The notes beneath the pieces were generated by a model. It was not told the DNA's origin, made no database searches, and saw only the letters and a program-made list of their open reading frames with translations. The position numbers and the translations under genes were made by a program. From Sinorhizobium meliloti (GTDB taxonomy: Bacteria; Pseudomonadota; Alphaproteobacteria; Rhizobiales; Rhizobiaceae), in contig NZ_CP141213.1 of assembly GCF_035610345.1 (NCBI RefSeq), positions 744,001 through 808,000 on the forward strand: 64,000 nucleotides of DNA. The letters are read 5' to 3'. Position 1 is the stretch's first letter. Every line of letters begins with the position of its first letter. Shown here piece by piece: positions 38,233 to 45,517 of this stretch.

Positions 38233-38982
38233 TCACATCTGCACGGTCATTCCGCCGTCGACGGTGAGCGTAATTCCGTTGACGAAGCTCGCGGCCGGCG
38301 AGGCGAGGAAGACGGCGGCGGGGGCGATCTCTTCCGGCCGCCCCCAGCGCTTCAGCGGAATGCGGACGTCGACGAAGGCTTTGAGCGCCGGATCGGCTGC
38401 GAGATGCGCATTGGTCTCGGTTGCAAACCAGCCGGGCGCGATCGCGTTGACGGTGAGATTGTCGGCGCCGAGTTCGACCGCGAGCGAGCGCGTCAGTGCG
38501 GCGAGCCCGCCCTTCGCCGCCGTATAGGCGGGATCGCCGGCCCGCGCCGCGAAGGCGGCGATCGAGGTCACGAAGATCAACCGACCGGCCGCGGAGCGCC
38601 TGAGATAGGGAAGGGCGGTCTTTGCCATGGCGTAGGCCGCGGTCAGGTCGGTGTTCAACAGAGCCGCAAATTCGTGCGGTTCCATCGCTTCCGTCCCGCG
38701 TCGGTCGCGTTCGCCCACCGCGTGGATGAGAATGTCGAGCCCGCCCGTCTTTTCGGCCGTGGCGGCGATGATCGCCGGAGCATCGCGGGTTATGTCGCCG
38801 GCCGCAATCCCGATCTCGATGCCGTCGCCTTGGAGCCGCTTGCGCGCCTCTTCCAGGCCTTGGCCGTTGCGGCCGTTGATCACCGTCCAGGCGCCGGCCC
38901 TGGCGAGCGCCTTCGCCATCTCGAGGCCGAGGCCGCGTCCGCCGCCGGTAACCAGAGCCGTCCTGCCGCTGAGATCGAACAT
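38233..38982 (-). CDS. Short-chain dehydrogenase/reductase
   Basis: NAD(P)-dependent oxidoreductase of 249 residues. It shows the coenzyme motif TGGGRGLG (residues 12-19), 'DILIHAVGERDRRG', catalytic Ser in 'FVTSIAAFA' and catalytic Tyr/Lys in 'YTAAKGGLAALTRSLAVELG', ending 'VNGITLTVDGGMTVQM'. The 'NGRNGQGLEEARKRL' region after the first strand resembles gluconate 5-dehydrogenases, but the substrate is unproven. It converges on mmsB and is followed upstream by a mannitol/fructuronate dehydrogenase gene on the same strand, separated by a repeat, so both may serve sugar-acid use. Confidence 0.85.
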   Translation of the reverse strand: MFDLSGRTALVTGGGRGLGLEMAKALARAGAWTVINGRNGQGLEEARKRLQGDGIEIGIAAGDITRDAPAIIAATAEKTGGLDILIHAVGERDRRGTEAMEPHEFAALLNTDLTAAYAMAKTALPYLRRSAAGRLIFVTSIAAFAARAGDPAYTAAKGGLAALTRSLAVELGADNLTVNAIAPGWFATETNAHLAADPALKAFVDVRIPLKRWGRPEEIAPAAVFLASPAASFVNGITLTVDGGMTVQM

Positions 38983-39002
38983 GGCCTTCCTTCGCCCGTT
39001 CT

Positions 39003-39122
39003 TAGATCACGATGTTTTAAGGTCGGGTCGACCTAAAAACAGGACCGTGATCGGTTCCAAGAAGTTGAGACGCGGGATGCGGGTTGAAAACCGCATACAC
39101 TTTTTTGCCTCGTCCCGCTCTA
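39003..39122. repeat. Dispersed rhizobial mosaic repeat, copy 1
   Basis: Starts TAGATCACGATG and ends CGTCCCGCTCTA. GATCACG near the left end pairs with CGTGATC about 40 bases on, and GCGGGATGCGG pairs with CCGCATAC and with the right end. Parts of the same unit recur at 47053-47164 and 61188-61252. It fills the gap between the SDR and the mannitol dehydrogenase and touches the latter's stop codon. Confidence 0.65.
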
Positions 39123-40583
39123 AGCCCCGTAGCTTCGAAGCGTCGCCGCCGACCCGTTCCGGAGGAGTCCATCCAGCGCCTTGATCAGCGCGGCGCGAAA
39201 CGGAGCGCTCGCCGGAAGGTCCGTGCCGAAGACGTCCGTCATCGTCAGAAAGGCATCGACGATGCGATCCGGCTCGTCAATTCCCTGCGCAAGCCCGGCA
39301 ATCCGGGCAGCATGCGGATCGCGCACGTCGATGGGACGCCCCGCCTCGTCCAGGCCGCGCGCATAGCGCATCCAGGCGGCGACCCCGAGCGCGAGCCGGT
39401 CATAGCCGGCCTCGGCGTGCAGCCGGTCCCTGATCGAGCCGAGGAGGCGCTGCGGCAGCTTCTGCGAGCCATCCATTGCGATCTGCCAGGTGCGGTGGCG
39501 AAGCGCCGGATTGCGAAAGCGCTGAAGGAGTTCGGCCCGATAGGCCGGAAGGTCGAAGCCGGGCAGTTCCGGAAGGGTGGGGCTCACCTCGTGGCGCATC
39601 AACCCTTCGACCAAAGCTTCCATGCCCGGAAGGGACATGGCATCCGCCACCGTCTCGGCACCGGCGAGATAGCCGAGATAGGCGAGTGTGGAATGGCTTC
39701 CGTTCAGAAGCCGGAGCTTCATGAACTCGAAGGCGGAGACGTCTTGGACGAAGAGCGCTCCCGCCTTTTCCCATGCCGGGCGGCCGAGCGGGAAATCCTC
39801 CTCGATCACCCATTGCCGGAAGGGTTCGGTCATGATCGGCCAGGCATCTTCGAGCCCCATTGCCGCTGCGACCGCACTCCGGTCACCGTCGGTGGTGGCC
39901 GGAACGATGCGGTCCACCATGGTCGAAGGCGACGCGACGTTGCGGATGACGGCGGCGAGGGCCGGATCGCGCAGTTCCGCGAACTGCGTGACGATACGCT
40001 TCAGGACATGGCCGTTCCCCGGAAGATTATCGCAGGAGAGCAGCGTGAAGGGGGCGATACCGGCGCTGACGCGACGCGAAATCGCCTCGACGATGAAGCC
40101 GATTGCCGATCGCGGCCGCGCGGGGTTTGCGAGATCGTGAACGATGTCCGGGTGGCCTTCGTCGAGCGTGCCGGTTGCCGGATTGTGGCAATAGCCCTTC
40201 TCGGTGATCGTCAGCGACACGATACGCGTGGCGGGGTCTGCCATGCGGCGAAGGACGGCTTCCGGGTCCTCCGGCGCGCAAAGGAGCTCGACGACACTGC
40301 CGATCACGCTGAGATCGGAGCCTTCGCCGTCCTGGACGGCGAGGGTGTAGAGCCCGTCCTGCGGTTGAAGCGCGTCGCGCGTTTCCGAGCTGCGCAGTGA
40401 GACGCCGCAGATGCCCCAGGACGGATTCTCGGAGAGCAGCGCATCGGTGTACGCCGCCTGGTGCGCGCGATGAAAGGCACCGATACCGAGGTGTACGATG
40501 CCGACGCTAACTGGAGCGAGGTCGTAATCGGGTCTTTTGACGGTGGGCGGCAGGCGGTCGATCGTCTTTCTCGAAAGCCGCAT
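39120..40583 (-). CDS. Mannitol 2-dehydrogenase/fructuronate reductase family enzyme
   Basis: Long-chain polyol or aldonate dehydrogenase of 487 residues, the usual family length. It shows the N-terminal motif 'VGIVHLGIGAFHRAHQAAYT' (about residues 25-45), 'TLTITEKGYCHNPATG'-like stretch ('VSLTITEKGYCHNPATGTLD'), 'LLSCDNLPGNGHVLKRIV' and the catalytic 'KLRLLNGSHSTLAYLGYLAG' (Lys, Asn, His). Substrates in this family are mannitol/fructose, fructuronate/mannonate or tagaturonate. ATG 40583 is chosen because it overlaps the stop of a small upstream frame (TGATG); ATG 40595 is the alternative. Confidence 0.88.
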   Translation of the reverse strand: MRLSRKTIDRLPPTVKRPDYDLAPVSVGIVHLGIGAFHRAHQAAYTDALLSENPSWGICGVSLRSSETRDALQPQDGLYTLAVQDGEGSDLSVIGSVVELLCAPEDPEAVLRRMADPATRIVSLTITEKGYCHNPATGTLDEGHPDIVHDLANPARPRSAIGFIVEAISRRVSAGIAPFTLLSCDNLPGNGHVLKRIVTQFAELRDPALAAVIRNVASPSTMVDRIVPATTDGDRSAVAAAMGLEDAWPIMTEPFRQWVIEEDFPLGRPAWEKAGALFVQDVSAFEFMKLRLLNGSHSTLAYLGYLAGAETVADAMSLPGMEALVEGLMRHEVSPTLPELPGFDLPAYRAELLQRFRNPALRHRTWQIAMDGSQKLPQRLLGSIRDRLHAEAGYDRLALGVAAWMRYARGLDEAGRPIDVRDPHAARIAGLAQGIDEPDRIVDAFLTMTDVFGTDLPASAPFRAALIKALDGLLRNGSAATLRSYGA

Positions 40584-40720
40584 CAGAAGGCCCATCCGTT
40601 TCCGGTGCCTGCTTGTCCGGTGCCTGCGACCGGCATCGCGTTCGCGGGCTGCAATGTTGCGCCTCGCGCCGTCAATCGCGTGGCGATCACCTTCATGTAG
40701 TTGGGGTGTCTGGCATCCAC
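40583..40720 (-). CDS. Possible small gene or leader frame before the polyol dehydrogenase
   Basis: A 45-codon frame starts with GTG at 40720 after a strong ribosome site (GGGAGG, seven bases upstream) and ends with a TGA that overlaps the dehydrogenase ATG. The product ends 'MPVAGTGQAGTGNGWAF' and begins 'VDARHPNYMKVIATRL'; I recognise no family. It could be a coupled leader peptide that lets ribosomes reach the dehydrogenase start, the remnant 3' end of a lost gene, or an untranslated coincidence. The good ribosome site and the overlap favour translation. Confidence 0.4.
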   Translation of the reverse strand: MDARHPNYMKVIATRLTARGATLQPANAMPVAGTGQAGTGNGWAF

Positions 40721-40754
40721 GCGGCTTCCTCCCTGCGTCGTTCTGGCTGCAAAA

Positions 40755-40766
40755 CTGGTATATCAG
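40755..40766. promoter_or_regulatory. Possible GntR-type operator
   Basis: CTGGTATATCAG is a near-perfect palindrome (two mismatches) close to the GGTATACC core bound by many UxuR/FadR-branch regulators of sugar-acid genes. It lies 35-46 bases upstream of the small frame that precedes the dehydrogenase. No GntR gene is adjacent. Confidence 0.3.
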
Positions 40767-41058
40767 CCGCCGGAGGCGCGTCAACCGAGGTCACTTTGCT
40801 GCCTATCCGGGCATACGCTCGATCGTCGGCACGGCAAGGCTGCAGACCGGCGTGCCGCCGCTGCAGCGGTCACTCAAATGCCACAAAACTGGGGAGGCTC
40901 ACGCAGGATCGAGCACGATCTTCGCCGCCCGCCCGGCGCAACCGCGCCGTTGTCTTCACCACAGCCCGAGAGGCTGTGCTTTCGGGACGGGCATCACCCT
41001 CAAGGACCTGCATGAGAAGGTTCGCCGCGACCAAAGCCGAAAAGCGAGGTTCACTGCG
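40767..41058. other. Intergenic stretch without a recognised gene
   Basis: Between the divergent dehydrogenase leader and the glycosyltransferase. Open frames cross it on the plus strand but they have arginine-rich, low-complexity products and no ribosome site. The promoter for the glycosyltransferase must lie here or it is read from upstream; no clear -35/-10 pair was seen. Confidence 0.5.
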
Positions 41059-42123
41059 ATGCATTCCATTCGAGACCATCTTCCTGTCTCCATCATCATA
41101 GCGAATTACAATTATGCGCGGTTCCTGAGCCGCGCGATCGACAGCGCCCTCGACCAGGACTACGCGCAGGTCGAGGTCATCGTCGTAGACGATGCGTCGA
41201 CCGACGGGTCGGCGGAGGTGATCGCGTCCTACGGCGGACGGATCAAGGCCTGCCTGCGGGAGGAAAATGGCGGTCACGCAGCCGCTTTCAACACCGGCTT
41301 TGCGGCAAGTCGAGGGGCGATCGTTCTCTTCCTCGACGCCGACGACTATCTCTACCCGGCTGCCGTTTCCGAATTGCTTGCCCAATGGAGCGACGACACG
41401 GCCCAGATGCAGTTCCGGCTGCATCTGGTGGACGAGGATCTGCGCGTCAAGGACATCTTCCCGCCCCCGGAGGTCCCGTTCGACTCCGGTGACGTAACGC
41501 CGCAACTGGCGCGCCGCGCACGATATCAGACGACGGTCACCAGCGGACTGGCTTTTGCACGCTCGGCTCTCGATGTCATCATGCCGGTTCCGGAAGCCGA
41601 GTTCCGGCAGGGTGCAGACGGCTACCTTGTCACGCTCGCCCCGCTCTACGGGAAGGTGACGTCGCTCGAAGCCTGCCTCGGCGCCTACCGAATGCACGGC
41701 AGCAATCATTCTGTCTTCGCCGAAAAACTCGGGCAGAGGGCGCGCTGGCGGGTGGAGCATGATTTTCACCGACTGCATGCCCTCAACGAACAGGCGGCCG
41801 ATGTCGGTCTATCGGTTTCGCCGAAAGCGAACCTGCGCGACCCGGTGCATCTGGAGGAGCGTCTTGCATCGCTCTGCGTGGACGGCGCACGCCATCCGGT
41901 GGCTGCGGATTCGAGGCTCGGCCTCGCCGCTCACGGTGCCGTCGCCAGCATGCAGATGAACGTCTCGCTGCGCCGTCGTGCCATGCTGGCAGCCTGGTTC
42001 GTCTCCGTCGGGCTGCTGCCGCGGCGCATGGCGCAGGCGGTCCTTTCATGGAAGCTCGTCGCTTCCTCGCGGCCGGCCTTCCTGACCCGGATTTCGAGAA
42101 CCATTCGCCATGCGATGGGGTAG
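41059..42123 (+). CDS. Family 2 glycosyltransferase
   Basis: Sugar transferase of 354 residues with a GT-A fold. It shows the opening strand 'VSIIIANYNYARFLSRAIDS', nucleotide site 'EVIVVDDASTDGSAEV', the DxD-like metal site 'IVLFLDADDYLYPAAV' near residue 95, and a C-terminal region with basic and hydrophobic stretches that may bind the membrane. Probable roles are in surface polysaccharide or lipopolysaccharide; donor and acceptor are unknown. ATG 41059 fits the domain start and has GAGG nine bases upstream. No other polysaccharide gene is next to it; the HAD phosphatase follows. Confidence 0.85.
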   Translation: MHSIRDHLPVSIIIANYNYARFLSRAIDSALDQDYAQVEVIVVDDASTDGSAEVIASYGGRIKACLREENGGHAAAFNTGFAASRGAIVLFLDADDYLYPAAVSELLAQWSDDTAQMQFRLHLVDEDLRVKDIFPPPEVPFDSGDVTPQLARRARYQTTVTSGLAFARSALDVIMPVPEAEFRQGADGYLVTLAPLYGKVTSLEACLGAYRMHGSNHSVFAEKLGQRARWRVEHDFHRLHALNEQAADVGLSVSPKANLRDPVHLEERLASLCVDGARHPVAADSRLGLAAHGAVASMQMNVSLRRRAMLAAWFVSVGLLPRRMAQAVLSWKLVASSRPAFLTRISRTIRHAMG

Positions 42124-42270
42124 TTGCACTTGCACGCAGACGCGATCAGGGTTCACAAAGGAAAAGTAGACAGGCTGTCTGTTCGGCTGCGAAACCTGAC
42201 CCATGTTTCCGCAGGTGACGGCGCCATGGCCCGTGCGTCCGATGGGACGCGCGTTACCGGGAGAAAGAGC

Positions 42271-42945
42271 ATGCGCATCGAACCCGTCTTCCTGTTCGAT
42301 CTGGACGGCACACTCGTCGACAGCGTCTACCAGCACGTGCTTGCCTGGAAGGAAGCCCTCGACGCGGAAGGGATCGACCTTTCGGTCTGGCGCATCCATC
42401 GCAAGATCGGCATGAGCGGCGGGCTCTTCACCGACCAGCTCCTGCGCGAGACGAATATGGAAATCAGCGGTGACAGGGTTGCGCGATTGCGTCAGCGCCA
42501 CGCCGACGCCTACAGGCGGCAGGCAGACAGCATAAGACCGTTGCCCGGCGCGCGCGAGCTTCTAACGTGGCTCACCGATGCGAAGATCTCTTATGCGATC
42601 GCCACGAGCGGGCGGATGGAGACGGCCGCCGTCAATCTCGCCGCTCTCGGCGTCGATCCGGCGGTCGTGCCGGTCGTGACGCGAGACCTCGTCAAATATG
42701 CCAAGCCCGATCCGGATCTCTTTCTCGCCGCCGCCGAACAGCTCGGCGCCCCGATCGAGACGGCAGTGGTGGTCGGCGACAGTATCTGGGATATGCTGGC
42801 GGCGGTGCGCTGCCGTGCCCTGGCCATCGGCTTGCTGAGCGGAGGCTACGGACATGAGGAACTGCGGCAAGCCGGCGCCTACCGCATTTTCGACGACCCG
42901 GCCGATATGCTGCACCACATCGACGAGGTCGGCGGGCGGCGGTGA
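42271..42945 (+). CDS. HAD-superfamily phosphatase (beta-phosphoglucomutase-like)
   Basis: Hydrolase of 224 residues, subfamily I. Motif 1 is 'FLFDLDGTLVDSV' (nucleophile Asp near residue 9), motif 2 'SYAIATSGRMETA', motif 3 'DLVKYAKPDPDLFLAAAEQL' and motif 4 'VVVGDSIWDMLAAV'. The cap inserted after motif 1 is helical as in phosphoglycolate phosphatases and phosphoglucomutases. The substrate is unknown. ATG 42271 has GGGAGAAAG upstream; the open frame extends left to the end of the glycosyltransferase gene but lacks a credible start there. Confidence 0.85.
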   Translation: MRIEPVFLFDLDGTLVDSVYQHVLAWKEALDAEGIDLSVWRIHRKIGMSGGLFTDQLLRETNMEISGDRVARLRQRHADAYRRQADSIRPLPGARELLTWLTDAKISYAIATSGRMETAAVNLAALGVDPAVVPVVTRDLVKYAKPDPDLFLAAAEQLGAPIETAVVVGDSIWDMLAAVRCRALAIGLLSGGYGHEELRQAGAYRIFDDPADMLHHIDEVGGRR

Positions 42946-42965
42946 GCGGGAATGACCGCTCCGTT

Positions 42966-43151
42966 TCAGTGCTTCGTATCGTCGCTCAGGGCTTCTTCGT
43001 GATACCAGCAGCCATCGACGGCGGCGCACACGTCCGACGGTGCGAGGTCCAGTTTGCGCTGGGCTTCGGAACGCCGTTCCTCGGCCTTCCGTGACACAGC
43101 GGCCGGAAACTTCAGGATCGTCGCAGACTTGCCGTAAAGACTCGTGGCCAT
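42966..43151 (-). CDS. DUF2735 small protein
   Basis: Hypothetical protein of 61 residues: 'MATSLYGKSATILKFPAAVS' followed by a charged helix (RKAEERRSEAQRKLDL) and a C-terminus 'CWYHEEALSD'. The start 'SATILKFP' is diagnostic of DUF2735, which I recall as repeatedly placed upstream of glnII in rhizobia. ATG 43151 has GGGAG ten bases upstream; a longer start is less likely. It is divergent from glnII across a 563-base gap, so both may answer to nitrogen control. Function is unknown. Confidence 0.75.
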   Translation of the reverse strand: MATSLYGKSATILKFPAAVSRKAEERRSEAQRKLDLAPSDVCAAVDGCWYHEEALSDDTKH

Positions 43152-43602
43152 GCTCTGGTCTCCCGTGAGTTCTGGGGAGAAACATAGTGCAACCAGGCAG
43201 GATTTGCACATGATTTACGCGAATTGCCGAAATTTCGTTCAATTCCGTGCTGGAATTGCGAGCATTGTCCGGGGCATTCACGGATGCAACGGTCGCAAGT
43301 GCGATTTTTTAGGCAGCGGCGCCTGCCAAATAATTTTTGGGCAGAAATGTTCGGGCCGCGGACGCCGATAAGGATGAAAAGGAGAAGCGGCTCCAGGCAC
43401 CTTTCCGCAAGTGAGGAGACCGCGGTATCGATTTGAATTGCTGCTTGTTTTCCTACCCAGGCCGGCCCCGAACCGCGTGAAAATGCCGGCCTTTGCGGGT
43501 CCCGCCGACGATCTTTTCCGGCTGCGTCCGCGGGGCGCGTCCGCGCCGATTCGCCCCGCCGCGGTGCCGCCGGCCGAAAAAAGTCTCTCTCCAGCGCCCA
43601 AC
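43152..43602. other. Long regulatory gap between DUF2735 and glnII
   Basis: No gene is supported here. Features seen are an inverted repeat GTGCAA-N11-TTGCAC (about 43187-43209) and a hairpin GGCAG-N6-CTGCC (43312-43327) flanked by T-rich DNA on both sides (TTTTTTA before, AAATAATTTTT after). Such a layout could hold NtrC and IHF sites for the sigma-54 promoter downstream or a small RNA; neither is proved. Confidence 0.45.
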
Positions 43603-43618
43603 TGGCACGCTTGATGCT
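43603..43618 (+). promoter_or_regulatory. Sigma-54 (RpoN) promoter of glnII
   Basis: TGGCACG (43603-43609), four bases, then ATGCT (43614-43618). The invariant GG and GC are exactly 12 bases apart, as required for the -24/-12 elements, and the left element is perfect. It lies about 100 bases before the glnII start, so initiation would be near 43629. RpoN control agrees with the known NtrC regulation of rhizobial glnII. Confidence 0.82.
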
Positions 43619-43714
43619 TCATGGTATCCGATCCCTGGCGGTTGGGCGTTGTGTAGCGCTGAAGCTGTCAGGATTTGCTCAAACCATGCAGCACCACGTT
43701 AGAGAGATTCGCTA

Positions 43715-44749
43715 ATGACCAAGTACAAGCTCGAGTACATCTGGCTCGATGGCTACACGCCCGTCCCAAATCTCCGCGGAAAGACGCAGATCAAGGAATT
43801 CGACGCGTTTCCGACGCTCGAACAGCTTCCGCTCTGGGGCTTCGACGGCAGCTCGACGCAGCAGGCCGAAGGGCGCAGCTCCGATTGCGTGCTGAAGCCG
43901 GTTGCGGTCTATCCCGACCCGGTCCGCACGAATGGCGCATTGGTCATGTGCGAGGTCATGATGCCGGACGGCAAGACGCCGCATCCGTCGAATACCCGTG
44001 CAACGGTCCTCGATGATGAAAGCGCCTGGTTCGGCTTCGAGCAGGAATATTTCTTCTACAAGAACGGCCGCCCGCTGGGCTTCCCGGAGCAGGGCTATCC
44101 GGCGCCGCAGGGCCCGTACTACACCGGCGTCGGCTACAAGAATGTCGGCGACATCGCGCGCCAGATCGTCGAAGAGCATCTCGACATCTGCCTGGCCGCG
44201 GGCATCAACCACGAAGGCATCAACGCCGAAGTGGCCAAGGGCCAATGGGAATTCCAGGTTTTCGGCAAGGGCTCCAAGAAGGCTGCCGATGAAGTCTGGC
44301 TGGCACGCTACCTTCTGCTGCGCCTGACGGAGAAATACGGCATCGACGTCGAGTTCCACTGCAAGCCGCTCGGCGACACGGACTGGAACGGCTCCGGCAT
44401 GCACGCCAACTTCTCGACTGCCTATCTGCGCGAAGTCGGCGGCAAGGATTATTTCGAAGCGCTGATGGCCGCCTTCGAGAAGAACCTGCACGACCACATC
44501 AACGTCTACGGCCCGGACAACCACTTGCGCCTGACCGGCAAGCACGAGACGGCGCCGTGGGACAAGTTCAGCTACGGCGTGGCCGACCGCGGCGCCTCCA
44601 TTCGCGTTCCGCACAGCTTCGTCAACAACGGCTACCGCGGCTATCTCGAAGATCGCCGCCCGAACTCCCAGGGCGACCCCTACCAGATCGCTTCGGTCAT
44701 CCTGAAGACGATCGCGAGCGTGCCGACGGCGGTTGCCAAGGTCGCTTGA
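43715..44749 (+). CDS. glnII: Type II glutamine synthetase GlnII
   Basis: Eukaryote-like octa/decameric glutamine synthetase that makes glutamine from glutamate, ammonia and ATP; 344 residues against about 450-470 for type I. It shows 'EYIWLDGYTPVPNLRGKT' at the N-terminus, 'LPLWGFDGSSTQQAEGRSSD' near residue 45 (substrate loop), 'AWFGFEQEYFFYKNGRPLGF' near residue 110 (metal Glu) and 'VNNGYRGYLEDRRPNSQGDP' near residue 305. Unlike type I it has no adenylylation tyrosine loop. It is preceded by a sigma-54 promoter and followed by a strong terminator, so it is a single-gene unit induced by nitrogen limitation. Confidence 0.97.
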   Translation: MTKYKLEYIWLDGYTPVPNLRGKTQIKEFDAFPTLEQLPLWGFDGSSTQQAEGRSSDCVLKPVAVYPDPVRTNGALVMCEVMMPDGKTPHPSNTRATVLDDESAWFGFEQEYFFYKNGRPLGFPEQGYPAPQGPYYTGVGYKNVGDIARQIVEEHLDICLAAGINHEGINAEVAKGQWEFQVFGKGSKKAADEVWLARYLLLRLTEKYGIDVEFHCKPLGDTDWNGSGMHANFSTAYLREVGGKDYFEALMAAFEKNLHDHINVYGPDNHLRLTGKHETAPWDKFSYGVADRGASIRVPHSFVNNGYRGYLEDRRPNSQGDPYQIASVILKTIASVPTAVAKVA

Positions 44750-44803
44750 TCTCTTGTTGGATGCCCGCGTGAGCTCAAAGCGCGCGGGACTGTAAAATCT
44801 TGG

Positions 44804-44838
44804 TGGCGCCGGCCAGTTTGCCGGCGCCATTTTTATTT
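44804..44838 (+). terminator. Rho-independent terminator of glnII
   Basis: Perfect ten-base stem TGGCGCCGGC (44804-44813) and GCCGGCGCCA (44820-44829) with a six-base loop, followed by TTTTTATTT. It ends 89 bases after the glnII stop codon. Confidence 0.92.
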
Positions 44839-45120
44839 GAAGATCTTCCCATTCCGGCGCCTTTTCACATTCCCTGCCAGTTCGTGACGGGGACCGTTGA
44901 ACAGGCCGAAGGACGGCATCACAGCGCTGACGGATATCATCGGGACGGATTGGTCGCCCTGCACATTCACCATGAAATGGCAGTTCACCCGGGCAGGGCA
45001 TGGGTCCGGTTCGAAGCGGCGAGCCGACCTGTCACACCTCGGCGCAACGGCCGGGAGGATCATTCGCGTCCGGTTGATGTTGAAGCCGTTCGGACGACGG
45101 TCGCAATGGGAGGGCAGTTC
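44839..45120. other. Gap without a recognised gene after glnII
   Basis: Open frames of 76-82 codons cross this stretch on both strands, but neither product matches a family I know and neither has a good ribosome site. One minus-strand frame (44833-45063) has a less biased composition and could be a short orphan gene; it is left unassigned. Confidence 0.4.
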
Positions 45121-45168
45121 CCTGAAACAGGATCGCGTCGCCTGATGGCGACGCGATCCTGTTTCAGG
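45121..45168. repeat. Perfect 22-base inverted repeat
   Basis: CCTGAAACAGGATCGCGTCGCC (45121-45142 in full; 22 bases, of which the ends are CCTGAAAC and GTCGCC) pairs without mismatch with 45147-45168 across a four-base TGAT loop. It lies 18 bases from the stop of the small minus-strand gene at 45187, so it may end that transcript, or it is a dispersed palindrome. There is no T-run on either side. Confidence 0.75.
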
Positions 45169-45186
45169 CTGGGGACGCCGGGCAGG

Positions 45187-45351
45187 TCAGCCCCGGCGAT
45201 TGCCCGGGAAGGCTGCGGGATCGATGCCGAGGGTGCGGAGATCCTGTGCTTTGGGGCGGCGATGGCCTTCGACGGCGGCGGCAGCAGCGGTTGCGGCGCC
45301 GAGTACGGCGAAGGCGCGGCCGATGAAGCCCATGCGGTTCTTGCTGGTCAT
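45187..45351 (-). CDS. Small hypothetical protein, 54 residues
   Basis: The product starts 'MTSKNRMGFIGRAFAVLG', passes through an alanine-rich helix (AATAAAAAVEGHRRP) and ends 'LRTLGIDPAAFPGNRRG'. I recall similar small rhizobial proteins that end in an 'LGIDPAAF'-like tail, but no function is known for them. The start has only a weak purine-rich site (AGTAAGAG). A perfect hairpin lies just downstream. It is between glnII and the second tct operon and probably has its own promoter. Confidence 0.55.
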   Translation of the reverse strand: MTSKNRMGFIGRAFAVLGAATAAAAAVEGHRRPKAQDLRTLGIDPAAFPGNRRG

Positions 45352-45517
45352 CTCTTACTCGCTTTCGTTTTCTATTCGATGAGCAAAAGATGGGTCCGGC
45401 GGGGTTGTTTTGCAATGCACAAAACCTCAGCCCAGCCATGCAGCGAAAGCAGGCCCGCACGCGTCCAGCAATAGGGGCGGCAGCCGGATCGGGGCCTGCC
45501 AGATCGTCGGAAGCCGC

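Noticed and set aside
44833..45145. Two short opposed frames in the gap after glnII
   Set aside because: Neither has a convincing ribosome site or recognised sequence; they overlap each other on opposite strands.
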